Shown here one piece after another: positions 1 through 7,414 of a stretch of 11,850 bases of DNA. The notes under the pieces are model-generated. The model was not told the DNA's origin. It ran no database searches and worked only from the letters and a program-made list of their open reading frames with translations. This DNA comes from Planctomycetota bacterium (lineage in GTDB: Bacteria; Planctomycetota; Phycisphaerae; WQYP01), in contig JAJZGH010000152.1 in NCBI GenBank assembly GCA_021798635.1, positions 1 through 11,850 of the forward strand, in the 5' to 3' direction. Both the position numbers and the translations under genes were made by a program. The first letter of the stretch is position 1, and each line of letters starts with the position of its first letter.

Positions 1-4
1 AAGA

Positions 5-11
5 CTCCTTT
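5..11 (-). promoter_or_regulatory. Possible ribosome binding site of a gene starting beyond the left edge
   Basis: Read on the - strand, this stretch is AAAGGAG, a strong Shine-Dalgarno match, followed by only four bases before the window ends. It lies downstream of the stop of the VWA gene (82-84), so a second - strand gene may begin a few bases outside the window, in the same direction and probably the same transcript. The start codon itself cannot be seen, so this is an inference. Confidence 0.35.
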
Positions 12-81
12 GACTTTATTATCGGCTAATGCCGGGGGTTACAATTATTTCTGCGGCCCATTGGCCGTCGAATGTTATAAG

Positions 82-1104
82 CTATTCCTTAATAAGACGG
101 TATTGTCCACCGGTTTCTTGGGCGATATTCTTCAATGCGCCCGAATAGAGCCGCAATTGCGCCCTGAACTGGGGGGAATGACCGTTCAAAAACGTATAAG
201 TAAATACACGCGTGCCATGGGTATCCATTTTTTTTACGCTCCTAGCCAAGCTGGGATCAAAGCCGCCATTGGTGACAAAATAGATAATTTCCGGATGCAG
301 TTGAAAGGCCTGACGAAACGCGTTTTCATACACCGCCAAGCGGCCTCGGGCCGCACCGGAGGGATGAACTTTGGAAAACTGGGTCCCGAATATTTTTTTT
401 GCCGGCATCGTCGCGTGGGCGAGGCCAGGATTACCTAAGGGGCGGGCCTGCCGACTTACAAGAATTACCGAAAACAGCTGGATTGGAACCAGTTGACCCA
501 CTGATTTCCGTAATTCCCTGGCTACAAACTGGAAATTGTAGAGCATTAATCCTGAGTGATCGATGATATAGACTACGCGCGTGGCATTACCGCCCCGCCC
601 CAAAAACCGCGATGGCGGCCCGGACCCCATACCCCCGCCGGGAATACCGAACGAAGCCAGCGGGCCGCCCGAGGCACCACCCTGCGGGCCAACAGCAATA
701 AAACTTAGCGCCTTGGTGGCGGAAGAATTTAATACCGCCGATACCGAAGTTTGATTGGTATTGGCATAATGCGAAAGGATATGCCGAATATTTTGCCGGG
801 TCTTTTGCAACGGGTTATGGTTTTGTCCGGCGTTGAGAGTACCGCCCGGATGCGTTGAAAAATGTTGATCCCACGCCTGGGGAACAATAATTGGATGCAC
901 ATTGCGGGTAATGACCGCATGCAGCGCTTCAAAAGCAAAAAAAATCAGAACAAACAACCCAAGATGTAAAAGCGCTGATGCAATCCAGGGAGAGCCGCGG
1001 TCAAGCCAAGCAGGCAATTCACCGCTAAGGCTGGACGCATTCTCCGGCAATGGATCATGATGCTCGCTCTGAGGCAATTGGGGCCGTGTCGGTGCCTGAC
1101 TCAT
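82..1104 (-). CDS. Membrane-anchored VWA-like protein with degenerate metal site
   Basis: A 340-residue protein of unknown specific function. Residues about 39-65 form one hydrophobic helix preceded by a polar N-terminus, so the rest probably lies outside the cytoplasmic membrane. Residues about 141-173 are a Gly/Ser/Pro-rich linker, and about 175-336 look like a von Willebrand factor A fold: a hydrophobic strand leading to D182-H-S-G-L186, a second strand near 273-278 (IIYFVT), and a C-terminal IAQETGGQYRLI segment typical of VWA-like proteins. The metal-binding (MIDAS) positions are eroded: canonical DxSxS reads DHSGL, the usual threonine region reads SGAARG, and TDG reads TNG (278-280). 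I chose the start at 1104 because GGAG lies five bases upstream. The frame stays open to an ATG at 1320, but those 72 residues are low-complexity and resemble no domain I know. VWA identification is fairly sure; function is unknown. Confidence 0.72.
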   Translation of the reverse strand: MSQAPTRPQLPQSEHHDPLPENASSLSGELPAWLDRGSPWIASALLHLGLFVLIFFAFEALHAVITRNVHPIIVPQAWDQHFSTHPGGTLNAGQNHNPLQKTRQNIRHILSHYANTNQTSVSAVLNSSATKALSFIAVGPQGGASGGPLASFGIPGGGMGSGPPSRFLGRGGNATRVVYIIDHSGLMLYNFQFVARELRKSVGQLVPIQLFSVILVSRQARPLGNPGLAHATMPAKKIFGTQFSKVHPSGAARGRLAVYENAFRQAFQLHPEIIYFVTNGGFDPSLARSVKKMDTHGTRVFTYTFLNGHSPQFRAQLRLYSGALKNIAQETGGQYRLIKE

Positions 1105-1549
1105 TAAAACTCCGTGCGCCTCTGCCGCCGCATTACCCGTTTGAGCGCTACCATTACGTTGCGGCCAATCACAATCGAACGCGCCACAGGATGACGCGCT
1201 TGAGGAACCTGGAACCATCGCGCGGTTCTTTTGACAATCCGACTCTCTCCGCCTTAACTGCAAGCGGCGTGCCGACGCTAAAGGATTATCGGCCCAATGC
1301 AGGAAAATCAATAGATTCATGTCTTATTTTCTCTTTTTTCGCGCTGCCCGTGTGACACAACTGGCACAGGAAACCGGGGCATTGCCAACTATGTCACCGC
1401 AGGCGTTCCCGTTTGTTCGAGTAAGGCTGCGGTCGAAACATCTTAAAAAAATTCGTAAAAAGAAAATAATGCCTCGTCTCTGGTTGTTTTATATATCCAA
1501 TATTATACATTTATACTCTACGCTAGACTTTTTTGGACATTTTGCAATA

Positions 1550-1566
1550 ATGACCGTTGTTGTCAT
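1550..1566. repeat. Short inverted repeat next to the regulator's ribosome site
   Basis: ATGAC (1550-1554) and GTCAT (1562-1566) are perfect inverted halves separated by seven bases. The right half directly abuts the AAGGAG ribosome site (1567-1572). It could be an operator for an autoregulator or a small hairpin affecting ribosome access. A 5-base stem can easily arise by chance, so this is only suggestive. Confidence 0.3.
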
Positions 1567-1572
1567 AAGGAG
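1567..1572 (+). promoter_or_regulatory. Shine-Dalgarno site for the HTH-EIIA gene
   Basis: AAGGAG sits nine bases before the ATG at 1582. It fixes the start of the HTH-EIIA gene and argues against the longer open frame on the same strand that ends just after it. Confidence 0.8.
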
Positions 1573-1581
1573 TCACCGGCC

Positions 1582-2322
1582 ATGAAATTGACAGTTAAAG
1601 ACGCCGCTCGGTTATTAAGTGTTTCCGAGAAAAGCATTTATCGTTGGATTAAAGATGGGGCCATCCCCGCCTATCAGGTAAATGATCAGTACCGGTTTAA
1701 CCGGGCGGAACTTCTGGAATGGGCTACTTCCCGGCGGATTCACGTTTCGCCGGAGATATTTCAGGAACCGGAAGGTGGCGATTCCCCTCCACCGTCATTA
1801 ACCGAAGCGTTGCGGGCGGGCGGCGTGCATTATCGCATTGGTGGGCATGACAAGGCCGCGGTATTGCATTCGGTCGTGGACGTTATGAAGTTGCCCGAGG
1901 AAGTCGATAGAGAATTTTTATATCAAGTGCTTCTGGCACGGGAGGCGTTAGGATCTACGGGCATCGGCGACGGTATTGCAATTCCGCATGTACGCAATCC
2001 GATTGTCCTGCACTTGTCGCGGCCTTTGGTGGCGCTATGCTTTTTGGAGCGGCCGGTGGAATTCGGGGCCATTGATCATCAACCGGTAAGTACGCTGTTT
2101 ACCTTTGTCAGTCCCACGATACGGGCCCATTTGCACCTGCTGTCGCGGCTGGGTTTTGTCTTGCGGAATAAAGATTTCCGCAGTGCCCTTATGCGGCAGG
2201 CCTCGCGCGATGACATTATTAATACGCTGACCAAAGCGGAGGCGGAAATCGCGCCACCGACGGTTGCGGATGCGGAGGCCAATACGCCTGCGGCGCAGGA
2301 TCCGATAGCTGCATCGGATTAA
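1582..2322 (+). CDS. HTH DNA-binding domain fused to PtsN-like PTS EIIA domain
   Basis: A 246-residue two-domain protein. Residues 1-52 form an excisionase/MerR-type helix-turn-helix (TVKDAARLLSVSEKSIYRWI, then the wing around AYQVNDQYRFNRAELLEW). Residues about 73-222 match the fructose/nitrogen EIIA family closely: LLAREALGSTGIGDGIAIPH contains the phosphorylatable His136, with PtsN of E. coli having nearly the same motif. AIDHQPV (164-170) and the second conserved histidine in AHLHLLS (H183) are also present. The last ~25 residues are an Ala-rich tail. In this family EIIA takes phosphate from HPr/NPr and acts by regulation rather than transport; no EIIB or EIIC is nearby. Placed first in the same-strand cluster, it probably controls the downstream complex, with DNA binding modulated by phosphorylation. 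Domain calls are secure; the target is inferred. Confidence 0.9.
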   Translation: MKLTVKDAARLLSVSEKSIYRWIKDGAIPAYQVNDQYRFNRAELLEWATSRRIHVSPEIFQEPEGGDSPPPSLTEALRAGGVHYRIGGHDKAAVLHSVVDVMKLPEEVDREFLYQVLLAREALGSTGIGDGIAIPHVRNPIVLHLSRPLVALCFLERPVEFGAIDHQPVSTLFTFVSPTIRAHLHLLSRLGFVLRNKDFRSALMRQASRDDIINTLTKAEAEIAPPTVADAEANTPAAQDPIAASD

Positions 2323-2353
2323 ATGTCTTCGGCAGCCCCTGCGGTCGCAACGG

Positions 2354-2416
2354 GCCGGCGAAAATTCGCGGCCGCCGGATGATCGAGCCAGTGGCAACGC
2401 GGTGCCGCCGAAAATT
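2354..2416 (+). repeat. 13-bp imperfect direct repeat upstream of first hyfB-like gene
   Basis: GCCGGCGAAAATT (2354-2366) and GCCGCCGAAAATT (2404-2416) match at 12 of 13 positions, with starts exactly 50 bases apart, inside the 103-bp gap between the regulator and the first antiporter-like gene. The second copy directly precedes the GGAG ribosome site at 2417. It could be a pair of binding sites, possibly for the upstream HTH protein, or chance in GC-rich DNA. Nothing else is recognisable in this gap. Confidence 0.35.
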
Positions 2417-2425
2417 GGAGTCGGT

Positions 2426-4438
2426 ATGGAAATATCTCTGACATTTTTGGCTCTCGCCTTGATTGCGATTAGCGGCGTGCCGGGATTGGCGGCGCACCGT
2501 CGCGGTCCATGGGGGCAAACTACGGCCACCATTCTGACCCTTTCCGGCTCGGCCCTTGGCCTTGTCGCGGGATTCATGACGTTGGTTACCGGGCAGGTTT
2601 CCATGGGCTGGCTTCCCGGGATATGGCCCGGGTTACCGCTGCATTTTCGGATGGATGCTCTTTCGGCCTTTTTTACCGTGCTGATTTTTTTAATGGCTGG
2701 GGTCGGTTCGGTATTTGGACTGGGTTACTGGCGACAGGCGGAACATCCGACTACGGGACGGAAACTGCGTTTTCTTTATGGTTTGCTGGTGGCGTCCATG
2801 GTGCTGGTAACCTTGGCGTATGATGCCCTGGCATTTCTGCTGGCGTGGGAAATCATGGCCCTGACGAGCTTTTTTCTTATCGCCACGGAAGACCACAAAC
2901 CCGAATGCCGCCAGGCCGCGTGGATTTATTTCGTGGCCACGCATATTGGCACGCTGGCTTTATTTGCGATGTTCGCCCTGTTGCATGACGCATCCGGGAC
3001 ATTTTTGTTGGCACCGGTTCCATCGACCACTGCTTTAAGCCTCGAGACCGCCATTTTCCTTTTAGCGCTATTTGGATTTGGGCTTAAAGCGGGAATTATG
3101 CCGCTGCATTTCTGGCTGCCCGGCGCGCACGCCAACGCACCAAGTCACATCTCAGCGATGCTGTCGGGCGTGCTGCTGAAAGTGGGAATCTATGGCCTGC
3201 TGCGAATGTTGACGCTTCTGCCTGACCCGCCGGTAGTGTGGGGAGTTCTGATTTTAATCTTGGGCACCATCAGTGCGGTCCTGGGAGTGTCCTTCGCGCT
3301 TGGCCAGCACGACATCAAGCGGTTACTGGCCTATCACAGCATTGAAAATATCGGCATTATTCTCATGGGGCTGGGTGTAGCGATGATCGGCATTGCCATC
3401 CATCGGCCCGTTTGGGTGGTGCTGGGAATCGCCGGTTGTTTGTTGCATGTATGGAATCACGGCTTATTTAAATCACTGCTGTTTTTGTCCGCAGGGTCCG
3501 TGGTTCACGCCGGCGGCACGCGCGATATTGATTCACTGGGCGGCCTGGCGCAACGTATGCCTTGGAGTGCGGGACTTTTCATGATCGGAGCCATTGCGAT
3601 TTGCGGGTTGCCGCCGTTGAATGGTTTTGTCAGCGAATTACTAGTGTATCTTGGATTGCTGCGGCCCGCGGCCAATGCGACAGCAGGCGGATGGGCCGCG
3701 GTAGCCTTGGGAGCCGGCGCACTGGCGGTTGTGGGCGCTTTGGCGGTGGCATGTTTTGTGAAAGTGTTTGGCGCGGTATTTTTGGGGTTGGGGCGAACTC
3801 CCGCTGCCGCTGGATCCCATGAATCGCCCATAACCATGACGGCACCAATGGCTGTGCTGGCGGCCTTGTGTGCCACGATCGGGATCGTACCGATACTGGT
3901 CATTGTGCCGTTGGGCCATGCCGCCGCAGCCTGGACGGGTAACACAGCGGTGGCGGCCGGCGTGGCGGGTGCGTTGCCATGGGGAATGTTGACGATAATT
4001 TCCGCGAGTTTTGCTGTGGCATTGGGGATCCTGATTTTGGCGATGCGGATGGCCAAGCGCCATGCCACAGTGCCGAGCGTTCCGACATGGGCGTGCGGCT
4101 ACAATTGCCCGAGCAGCCGAATGCAATATACCGCCGCATCTATTGCGCAGCTGCTGGTGGGCTTGTCAAGCTGGGTCCTGCGCCCCGTGACGCATGGTAA
4201 ACAGCCGCAGCAACTATTCGCCGAAGCGGTCCGGTGGAACACTCACGTCCCCGATTTTGTCACGGATCGCGCGGGATTCAAGGCGTGGAATCAGTTTAAG
4301 CAATGGCTCATGCCCGCGCGCCGGGTGCAACAGGGCAGCGTACAGCAATATCTGCTGTATATGTTGCTGGCACTATTTTTATTGCTGGCCTCACTGATTC
4401 CGATCCAGGCCATCCTGACGCATGTGATGGGGCGATAA
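2426..4438 (+). CDS. hyfB: HyfB-like antiporter-type membrane subunit, copy 1
   Basis: A 670-residue polytopic protein of the NuoL/MrpA/HyfB proton-antiporter-like family; HyfB is usually about 670 residues. It would form one ion-translocating unit of the membrane arm. Charged residues expected inside the membrane channel are present: E142 in AWEIMAL, K221 in GFGLKAG, K298 in DIKRLLAY and K349 in NHGLFKSLLF. The core segment after K221 (PLHFWLPGAHANAPSH) is diagnostic, as is the C-terminal TWACGY...RMQYTA motif (554-570), followed by a soluble stretch and a last membrane helix (~640-665). A GTG at 2402 would add eight residues, but GGAG five bases before the ATG at 2426 and alignment with the paralogue downstream favour 2426. 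No strict assignment to HyfB versus another complex is possible from sequence alone, since homologues occur in several Ehr- and Hyf-type clusters. Confidence 0.92.
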   Translation: MEISLTFLALALIAISGVPGLAAHRRGPWGQTTATILTLSGSALGLVAGFMTLVTGQVSMGWLPGIWPGLPLHFRMDALSAFFTVLIFLMAGVGSVFGLGYWRQAEHPTTGRKLRFLYGLLVASMVLVTLAYDALAFLLAWEIMALTSFFLIATEDHKPECRQAAWIYFVATHIGTLALFAMFALLHDASGTFLLAPVPSTTALSLETAIFLLALFGFGLKAGIMPLHFWLPGAHANAPSHISAMLSGVLLKVGIYGLLRMLTLLPDPPVVWGVLILILGTISAVLGVSFALGQHDIKRLLAYHSIENIGIILMGLGVAMIGIAIHRPVWVVLGIAGCLLHVWNHGLFKSLLFLSAGSVVHAGGTRDIDSLGGLAQRMPWSAGLFMIGAIAICGLPPLNGFVSELLVYLGLLRPAANATAGGWAAVALGAGALAVVGALAVACFVKVFGAVFLGLGRTPAAAGSHESPITMTAPMAVLAALCATIGIVPILVIVPLGHAAAAWTGNTAVAAGVAGALPWGMLTIISASFAVALGILILAMRMAKRHATVPSVPTWACGYNCPSSRMQYTAASIAQLLVGLSSWVLRPVTHGKQPQQLFAEAVRWNTHVPDFVTDRAGFKAWNQFKQWLMPARRVQQGSVQQYLLYMLLALFLLLASLIPIQAILTHVMGR

Positions 4439-4443
4439 AAGAA

Positions 4444-4470
4444 ATGATGGAAAGTTTTAACTATTTATGA
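4444..4470 (+). CDS. Possible 8-codon leader ORF coupled to hyfB copy 2
   Basis: An eight-codon frame (MMESFNYL) begins five bases after the stop of copy 1 and ends in a TGA that overlaps the ATG of copy 2 as ATGA. Copy 2 itself has only a distant GGAAAG (4449-4454) as a ribosome site, so reinitiation after this mini-ORF could deliver ribosomes to it. The mini-ORF has a poor ribosome site of its own and may be chance. Confidence 0.2.
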   Translation: MMESFNYL

Positions 4471-6458
4471 ACATAGCACTATACATAATGATGACCGCAA
4501 TTCTTGGCATGGCCCTATCCGGTGTGCCGGGCTTGTTTTTGAGCCGACGCGGGATGGCGGGACAATGGATGGCCATGCTGTTGAATGTACTGGCGACGCT
4601 GCTGGGCATTGGCGCATTGATCGTGTTTGCTTCCGGCGGATATCACAATGTCAGCCTGGCGTGGCGCTGGGCGCTTCCCTGGGGCGGCGTGGCTTGGGGG
4701 CTGGATGTTATCACCGCTTTATTTCTCCTGCCGATTCTGGTGATTTCGGCCTTTGGATCCATTTATGCGTTGGGATACTGGAAGCAGACACAACATCCGG
4801 GCAACGGGCGTAAGCTACGATTCTGCTGGGGGCTCATGAACGCCGGTATGATGATGGTGGTGTTGGCGCGGGACGGCGTGTTATTTTTGATGGCATGGGA
4901 AATTATGGCCCTGGCGGCATTTTTTCTCATTACGACCGAAGATCATGATCCATGCGTCCGCGAGGCCGGCTGGATTTATCTCATTGCGGCACACATTGGA
5001 ATGATCGCACTGGTCGCGATGTTTGTACTATTACGATGGGCCACGGGATCCTTTGATTTGTGGCTTACCATCCCTGCGCCGGCAGTGCAGGGTAGCGCGG
5101 CGGCGATATTTTTATTGGCACTGTTGGGATTTGGGCTGAAGGCGGGCATTATGCCGCTGCACGTGTGGCTGCCCGGTGCTCATGCCAATGCACCGAGTCA
5201 TGTTTCCGCATTGTTTTCCGGAGTGATGTTGAATATTGGCATTTATGGACTGGTGCGCATTGGGGAAATAATTGCCGTGGCCCCGCTGTGGTGGGGTGTT
5301 ACGCTGCTGATTCTTGGAGCCGGATCAGCGGTGGCGGCCATGGTCTTTGCGGTTTGTCAAAATGATTACAAGCGATTATTGGCTTACAGCAGCATTGAAA
5401 ATATGGGAATCGTCACGATCGGCCTGGGGCTGGCGATGATTGGAAGATCGATCAACCGCCCGGATTTGATTTTGTTCGGATTGGGCGGAGCCTTATTTCA
5501 TATTCTCAACCATAGTTTATTTAAGCCGCTGTTGTTTATGGGCGCGGGCAACATTCTGCACGCCACGCATAGCCGCAACATCGATTCGCTGGGTGGATTG
5601 GCGGGAAAGATGCCCATGACCGCCGGCTTGTTTTTTATCGGTGCCCTGGCCATCTGCGGCCTGCCCGGCTTGAATGGGTTTTTAAGCGAATGGCTGATTT
5701 ATCTGGGCCTGCTGCGTACCGCCGTGGTGGCGCACGGCGGCACATCCGTTTGGATTTCACTGGCGGCTCCAGCGCTGGCGGTAACGGGAGCGTTGGCAGT
5801 GGCGGGCTTTGTGAAATTATCGGGTTCGGTGTTTCTGGGAAATAGACGATCGGCGCATGCGGATCATGCCCATGATCCGGGTGCCGGCTCGTTAATGCCC
5901 ATGGTGATTCTGGCGCTGGGATGCGTTGCCATGGCCTTGTTCCCCAGTGGCATCGCACGGCTGCTGGTGCGGGCGGCGCACGGCTGGGCACCAAAAATGA
6001 TTAACGCCGGAGATTCCATTGGATTATTGGCGCCATTACATGAAATGGCCCTCTTGAATGCGGTGCTTCTGCTGACTGCCGTCGGCATACTGGTGGCATT
6101 CTGGATCGGGCGCAAAAGTTCTACGGCGGCAGTTCCCACATGGAGTTGCGGCTACGCCCGGCCTGCCAAGCGGATGCAGTACACCGGGGCGTCGTTCTCC
6201 CGGATGCTTTCGCAGTTGTTCGCCTGGATGATTCCTGTAAAGCCCCTCGCGCCACCGGAAGGCCGCTATTTTCCCCAACCGACAGAATTGACGCAGGACG
6301 CTCCGGATACGGTGCTGGATCGCGGATTGATTCCCGGATTTGTCTGGATGCAACGAGTGTTTATGCGTTTGAGGCCTCTGCAGAATAAGCCGGTAAATGT
6401 GTATCTAGTTTACATGCTGGGGATTCTGCTGTTGCTATTGCTGGCGCTGCGTTTCTAA
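4467..6458 (+). CDS. hyfB: HyfB-like antiporter-type membrane subunit, copy 2
   Basis: A 663-residue paralogue of the preceding gene, sharing the same architecture: E145 in AWEIMAL, K225 in GFGLKAG, K302 in YKRLLAY, K353 in NHSLFKPLLF and the C-terminal TWSCGYARPAKRMQYT motif (558-573) before a soluble stretch and a final helix. In the core (residues 215-245 here, 211-241 in copy 1) 29 of 31 residues are identical. A His/Asp-rich loop (HADHAHD, 464-470) is specific to this copy. The start at 4467 is supported by alignment with copy 1 although the ribosome site is weak. The pair probably arose by tandem duplication and then diverged into two separate ion channels of one complex, taking the places that HyfB and HyfD hold in hydrogenase-4. 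Confidence 0.92.
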   Translation: MNIALYIMMTAILGMALSGVPGLFLSRRGMAGQWMAMLLNVLATLLGIGALIVFASGGYHNVSLAWRWALPWGGVAWGLDVITALFLLPILVISAFGSIYALGYWKQTQHPGNGRKLRFCWGLMNAGMMMVVLARDGVLFLMAWEIMALAAFFLITTEDHDPCVREAGWIYLIAAHIGMIALVAMFVLLRWATGSFDLWLTIPAPAVQGSAAAIFLLALLGFGLKAGIMPLHVWLPGAHANAPSHVSALFSGVMLNIGIYGLVRIGEIIAVAPLWWGVTLLILGAGSAVAAMVFAVCQNDYKRLLAYSSIENMGIVTIGLGLAMIGRSINRPDLILFGLGGALFHILNHSLFKPLLFMGAGNILHATHSRNIDSLGGLAGKMPMTAGLFFIGALAICGLPGLNGFLSEWLIYLGLLRTAVVAHGGTSVWISLAAPALAVTGALAVAGFVKLSGSVFLGNRRSAHADHAHDPGAGSLMPMVILALGCVAMALFPSGIARLLVRAAHGWAPKMINAGDSIGLLAPLHEMALLNAVLLLTAVGILVAFWIGRKSSTAAVPTWSCGYARPAKRMQYTGASFSRMLSQLFAWMIPVKPLAPPEGRYFPQPTELTQDAPDTVLDRGLIPGFVWMQRVFMRLRPLQNKPVNVYLVYMLGILLLLLLALRF

Positions 6459-6499
6459 TGGCTCCGAGTATGTGGTCATGCAAGACTTAAGGATTTCTC

Positions 6500-7411
6500 A
6501 TGCTTTATCATGTCATAAACACTCTGATACACATTGCCCTGTTGCTGGCGATGCCGCCACTGCTGCCGGGCGTCATCAACAAAACCAAGGCCTTTTTTGC
6601 CGGTCGCAAAGGCCCGCCGCTACTGCAGCCTTATTTTGATATTTTCAAGCTGTTGCGTAAGGGCATGGTCATCAGCAGTACGACAACATGGATATTTCAG
6701 TCAGCGCCGGTCGTGACGCTGGCTGCCACACTTCTGGCGGGGCTGCTGGTTCCCTTCGGGCCGTTTGCCGCTCCCATTCACTTCACCGGCGATCTGATTC
6801 TGTTTGTGTATCTCTTTGGATTGGCACGGTTTTTTACCACGTCCGCAGCGCTGGACACGGGATCATCCTTTGAGGGCATGGGTGCCGCACGCGAGGTGAC
6901 ATTTGCCTGTCTTTCGGAGGCGGCGGTTCTTCTGGGCCTGCTGGTGCTGGTGCGACTGTCGGGAAGTTTCAGCTTAACACCCATGCTATTGGCACCACTG
7001 ATGCATCGGCCTGAAGCGCCGGTGCTCTTGGCCGCGGCGGGATTATTTATCGTGCTGCTGGCGGAAAATTCACGCATTCCCGTGGATGACCCCAATACCC
7101 ACCTTGAATTAACGATGATTCATGAAGTCATGGTTCTGGATAATAGCGGGCCGCTGCTGGGATTGATTCATTATGGTGCCGCGATGAAACTTTTTGTTTT
7201 AAGCGCTCTGGTGTTGCATCTGCTGGTGCCGTTTCATATCGGTGTACCCGCCGCGGATTGGGTGCTGTTTATCGCGGAAATGATCGCCATGGCGGGGATC
7301 ATCGGCATGGTGGAGTCCTTTATGGCTCGCTTGCAGTTGCGGCATGTGCCGACCCTGCTGGCGGCGGCGAGTTTGTTATGCGGATTCGGTTTTGTTTTGA
7401 TGGTGAGGTAG
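6500..7411 (+). CDS. hyfC: HyfC/NuoH-like membrane anchor subunit
   Basis: A 303-residue membrane protein of the NuoH/HyfC/HycD family, which docks the hydrophilic arm to the membrane and lines the quinone-like cavity. Family hallmarks are GRKGPPLLQPYFDIFKLLRK (35-54), SSFEGMGAAREVTF (122-135) with its charged residues, and AENSRIPVDDPNTHLELTMI (188-207), the acidic loop that contacts the NuoD/NuoB-type subunits. Length is close to E. coli HyfC. AAGGA (6489-6493) lies six bases before the start. The gene follows copy 2 of hyfB after 41 bases and precedes hyfE by three. Intact conserved loops suggest that a functional contact with the peripheral arm is retained even though the large subunit has no nickel site. 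Confidence 0.93.
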   Translation: MLYHVINTLIHIALLLAMPPLLPGVINKTKAFFAGRKGPPLLQPYFDIFKLLRKGMVISSTTTWIFQSAPVVTLAATLLAGLLVPFGPFAAPIHFTGDLILFVYLFGLARFFTTSAALDTGSSFEGMGAAREVTFACLSEAAVLLGLLVLVRLSGSFSLTPMLLAPLMHRPEAPVLLAAAGLFIVLLAENSRIPVDDPNTHLELTMIHEVMVLDNSGPLLGLIHYGAAMKLFVLSALVLHLLVPFHIGVPAADWVLFIAEMIAMAGIIGMVESFMARLQLRHVPTLLAAASLLCGFGFVLMVR

Positions 7412-7414
7412 ATC

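Larger units (their letters stand above)
1105..1581. other. Intergenic region between divergent genes
   Basis: These 477 bases separate the - strand VWA gene from the + strand regulator gene. The part from about 1440 to 1560 is clearly AT-rich compared with its surroundings (A-tracts near 1445, TA-rich runs near 1490-1520) and is where divergent promoters would be expected. I could not pick a -35/-10 pair with good spacing and do not call one. The 1105-1440 part has coding-like base composition and open frames on both strands, but none has a credible start, ribosome site and recognisable product. Confidence 0.5.

Noticed and set aside
54..67. Stem-loop CGGCC-CATT-GGCCG as terminator of the VWA gene
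   Set aside because: Only a 5-bp stem and no T-run follows on the - strand; a likely ribosome site just beyond suggests read-through to a next gene.
10..438. 142-residue open frame on the + strand
   Set aside because: It lies opposite the C-terminal VWA coding sequence, which has recognisable motifs, and it has no recognisable domain.
1328..1490. Open frame on the - strand with a CxxC pair (VSCASC, upstream of KKRK stop)
   Set aside because: No start codon before the upstream stop and it lies partly in AT-rich intergenic DNA; one CxxC is not enough to call a zinc-binding fragment.
1050..1585. Overlapping + strand open frames (1050-1355 and 1319-1585)
   Set aside because: Low-complexity products with no known motif; the second ends inside the start of the HTH-EIIA gene, whose strong ribosome site fixes the real start.
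2323..2382. 19-codon frame starting directly after the regulator stop (TAAATG)
   Set aside because: Short Ala-rich product with no independent support; more likely chance in the gap.
2035..2604. 189-residue - strand open frame
   Set aside because: Arg/Pro-rich shadow of the EIIA domain and the hyfB start; both genes on the + strand have clear family motifs.
3505..4139. Several long - strand and alternative-frame ORFs inside the hyfB-like genes
   Set aside because: Ala/Pro/Arg-rich translations typical of the reverse of GC-rich membrane-protein codons; no motifs.
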